NCBI GenBank assembly: GCA_040216765.1
Contig: JAVJON010000007.1
Coordinates: forward strand, 62,001-126,000
DNA length: 64,000 bases
Origin: Marinibaculum sp040216765
GTDB taxonomy: Bacteria > Pseudomonadota > Alphaproteobacteria > Ferrovibrionales > Ferrovibrionaceae
Direction: 5' to 3'
Part shown: positions 63,103-64,000 of the stretch, in pieces
How positions within the stretch are numbered: position 1 is the stretch's first letter
How the letters are laid out: each line of letters opens with the position of its first letter
Notes under the pieces: generated by a model
Databases searched by the model: none
What the model saw: only the letters and a program-made list of their open reading frames with translations
What the model was told of the DNA's origin: nothing
Made by a program: the position numbers and the translations under genes

Positions 63103-63516
63103 TCAGGGCTTCCAGGTACCGGCCTCCTGCCGCGAGAGCGTGCCATTGCCGTCGGCATCGGCGCGCGGGAAAAGCGTCATGTGATGGCGGACGAACTCGT
63201 CCTGCGACAGCCTGCCGTCGCCATCGGTGTCGGTCGCCGTGAACTCGTCGGACGCGGCGCCGGGAATCTCCTCGACCACCAGGAAGCCGTCGACGTTCCG
63301 GTCGGAGAAGTAGAACACCTCGATCATGCGGGCGCGATACTCGTCCAGATCGACGGCGCCGTCCTGGTTCCGGTCGGACAGCGCGAAGGCTGCATCGCTT
63401 TCGGCATTCCGGTCCTGCGCCTGCACAGGCTGCGATCCCAGGGTGACGATCGCCAAAGCCAATGCCGCTGCGGCGAGAATGCCGCTTCGGGCGTGTCGGG
63501 CAAGCGATTCTGGCAT
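63103..63516 (-). CDS. Periplasmic EF-hand calcium-binding protein
   Basis: A 137-residue exported protein: a signal peptide (ILAAAALALAIVTLGSQPVQAQ) and four EF-hand loops, DRNQDGAVDLDE, DRNVDGFLVVEE, DTDGDGRLSQDE and DADGNGTLSRQE. The first, third and fourth fit the calcium-loop pattern well; the second is weaker at its middle positions. GGAGACAC precedes the ATG. Function beyond calcium binding is unknown. Confidence 0.88.
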   Translation of the reverse strand: MPESLARHARSGILAAAALALAIVTLGSQPVQAQDRNAESDAAFALSDRNQDGAVDLDEYRARMIEVFYFSDRNVDGFLVVEEIPGAASDEFTATDTDGDGRLSQDEFVRHHMTLFPRADADGNGTLSRQEAGTWKP

Positions 63517-63636
63517 GTGTCTCCCATCCTTCCGACGACAGTGGCAATACAGGGCGGTTTTGCCCCGGTCCGGCGCCGGCCGATTATGCGAAGGCCGCAG
63601 GTGCGGCGCAATACGGCCTGCCCGGCACCTGCCCGG

Positions 63637-64000
63637 TCAGCCGGGCGGGCTCTCCCGCAGGACGTAGCGCTGTACCTTGCCGGTCTGGGTGCGCGGCAGT
63701 TCGTCGATGAACTCGATCGCCCGGGGATACTTGTAGGGCGCGATCTCGGCCTTTGCGAAGTCCTGCAACGCCCTGACCAGCGCGCTGGAGGGGGCGATCC
63801 CGTCCCGGAGGACGATAAAGGCCTTCACGATCTGTCCGCGCGCCTCGTCGGCGGCGCCGATGACCGCGCAATCCTTCACCGCCTCGTGCAGCAGCAGGAC
63901 GGCCTCTACCTCCGGCCCGCTGATGTTGTAGCCGGCGGAGATGATCATGTCGTCGGTGCGGGCCTGGTACCAGTAGTACCCATCGGCATCCGCCAGATAG
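63637..64000 (-). CDS. Acyl-CoA synthetase, AMP-dependent, C-terminal part only
   Basis: The last 121 residues of an acyl-adenylate forming enzyme; the gene enters from beyond the right edge. Visible motifs are YYWYQARTDDMIISAGYNIS (the end of the A8 region), GPEVEAVLLLHEAV, and the A10 catalytic lysine in ELPRTQTGKVQRYVLRE. The form GYNISGPEVE resembles benzoate- or aminobenzoate-CoA ligase groups, but the substrate cannot be fixed from this end. It is on the same strand as the EF-hand gene, 120 bp away. Confidence 0.88.
   Translation of the reverse strand, partial: YLADADGYYWYQARTDDMIISAGYNISGPEVEAVLLLHEAVKDCAVIGAADEARGQIVKAFIVLRDGIAPSSALVRALQDFAKAEIAPYKYPRAIEFIDELPRTQTGKVQRYVLRESPPG

Overview
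The window is 64 kb of very GC-rich DNA packed with short-spaced, often overlapping genes. Several features point to an alphaproteobacterium of the Rhodospirillales type: PopZ next to ValS, a ChrR anti-sigma factor, the bactofilin/M23 peptidase pair, RNase E with a large acidic insertion in its S1 domain, and a GlnE next to a DUF3971/AsmA-like protein. I see no rRNA, phage, transposon or CRISPR array. Two tRNA genes (Asn-GUU and Cys-GCA) are present, both encoding CCA.

Layout. 1-6.6 kb holds signalling genes: two chemoreceptors on the minus strand (the first cut by the window edge), a membrane class III adenylate/guanylate cyclase, and a methyltransferase with a long repetitive Pro/Ala-rich N-terminus. 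6.7-13.1 kb is metabolism: argC with a gamma-carbonic anhydrase, pyroglutamyl peptidase, a minus-strand run of cysK, alaX, sseA and an acetyltransferase, and a Nudix hydrolase. 13.2-20.4 kb is the most coherent block. Two convergent operons, chrR-SDR-NTF2-like (+) and phrB-FAD oxidoreductase-DUF1365-Cfa-like (-), each start behind the same promoter motif, TGATCC-N16-CGTATAC. Both motif and gene content match the RpoE-ChrR singlet-oxygen regulon known from Rhodobacter sphaeroides, but no sigma-factor gene is present here.

20.4-29 kb contains a LuxR-type regulator, tRNA-Asn, a degenerate mannose-1-phosphate guanylyltransferase/isomerase-like protein, two uncharacterised proteins, tRNA-Cys, an isoaspartate methyltransferase-like protein, tolC and popZ. 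29-43 kb carries translation, RNA and envelope genes: valS, rne, an amidase, PBP1a, prfB with its +1 frameshift, and a 2H phosphoesterase. 43-57 kb holds bactofilin/M23, bcp, glnE, a giant AsmA-like protein, tyrS, an ATP-dependent DNA ligase with its exonuclease, and anmK.

57-61.4 kb is a sulfur/iron-sulfur block: an alpha/beta hydrolase diverges from cysE-rrf2-iscS, followed by a ferredoxin. An IscR-like operator sits in the divergent gap. The window ends with a TfoX-like protein, a diguanylate cyclase, a periplasmic EF-hand protein and the 3' end of an acyl-CoA synthetase gene. All functions are read from the translated sequence and recalled family knowledge; no database search was run.
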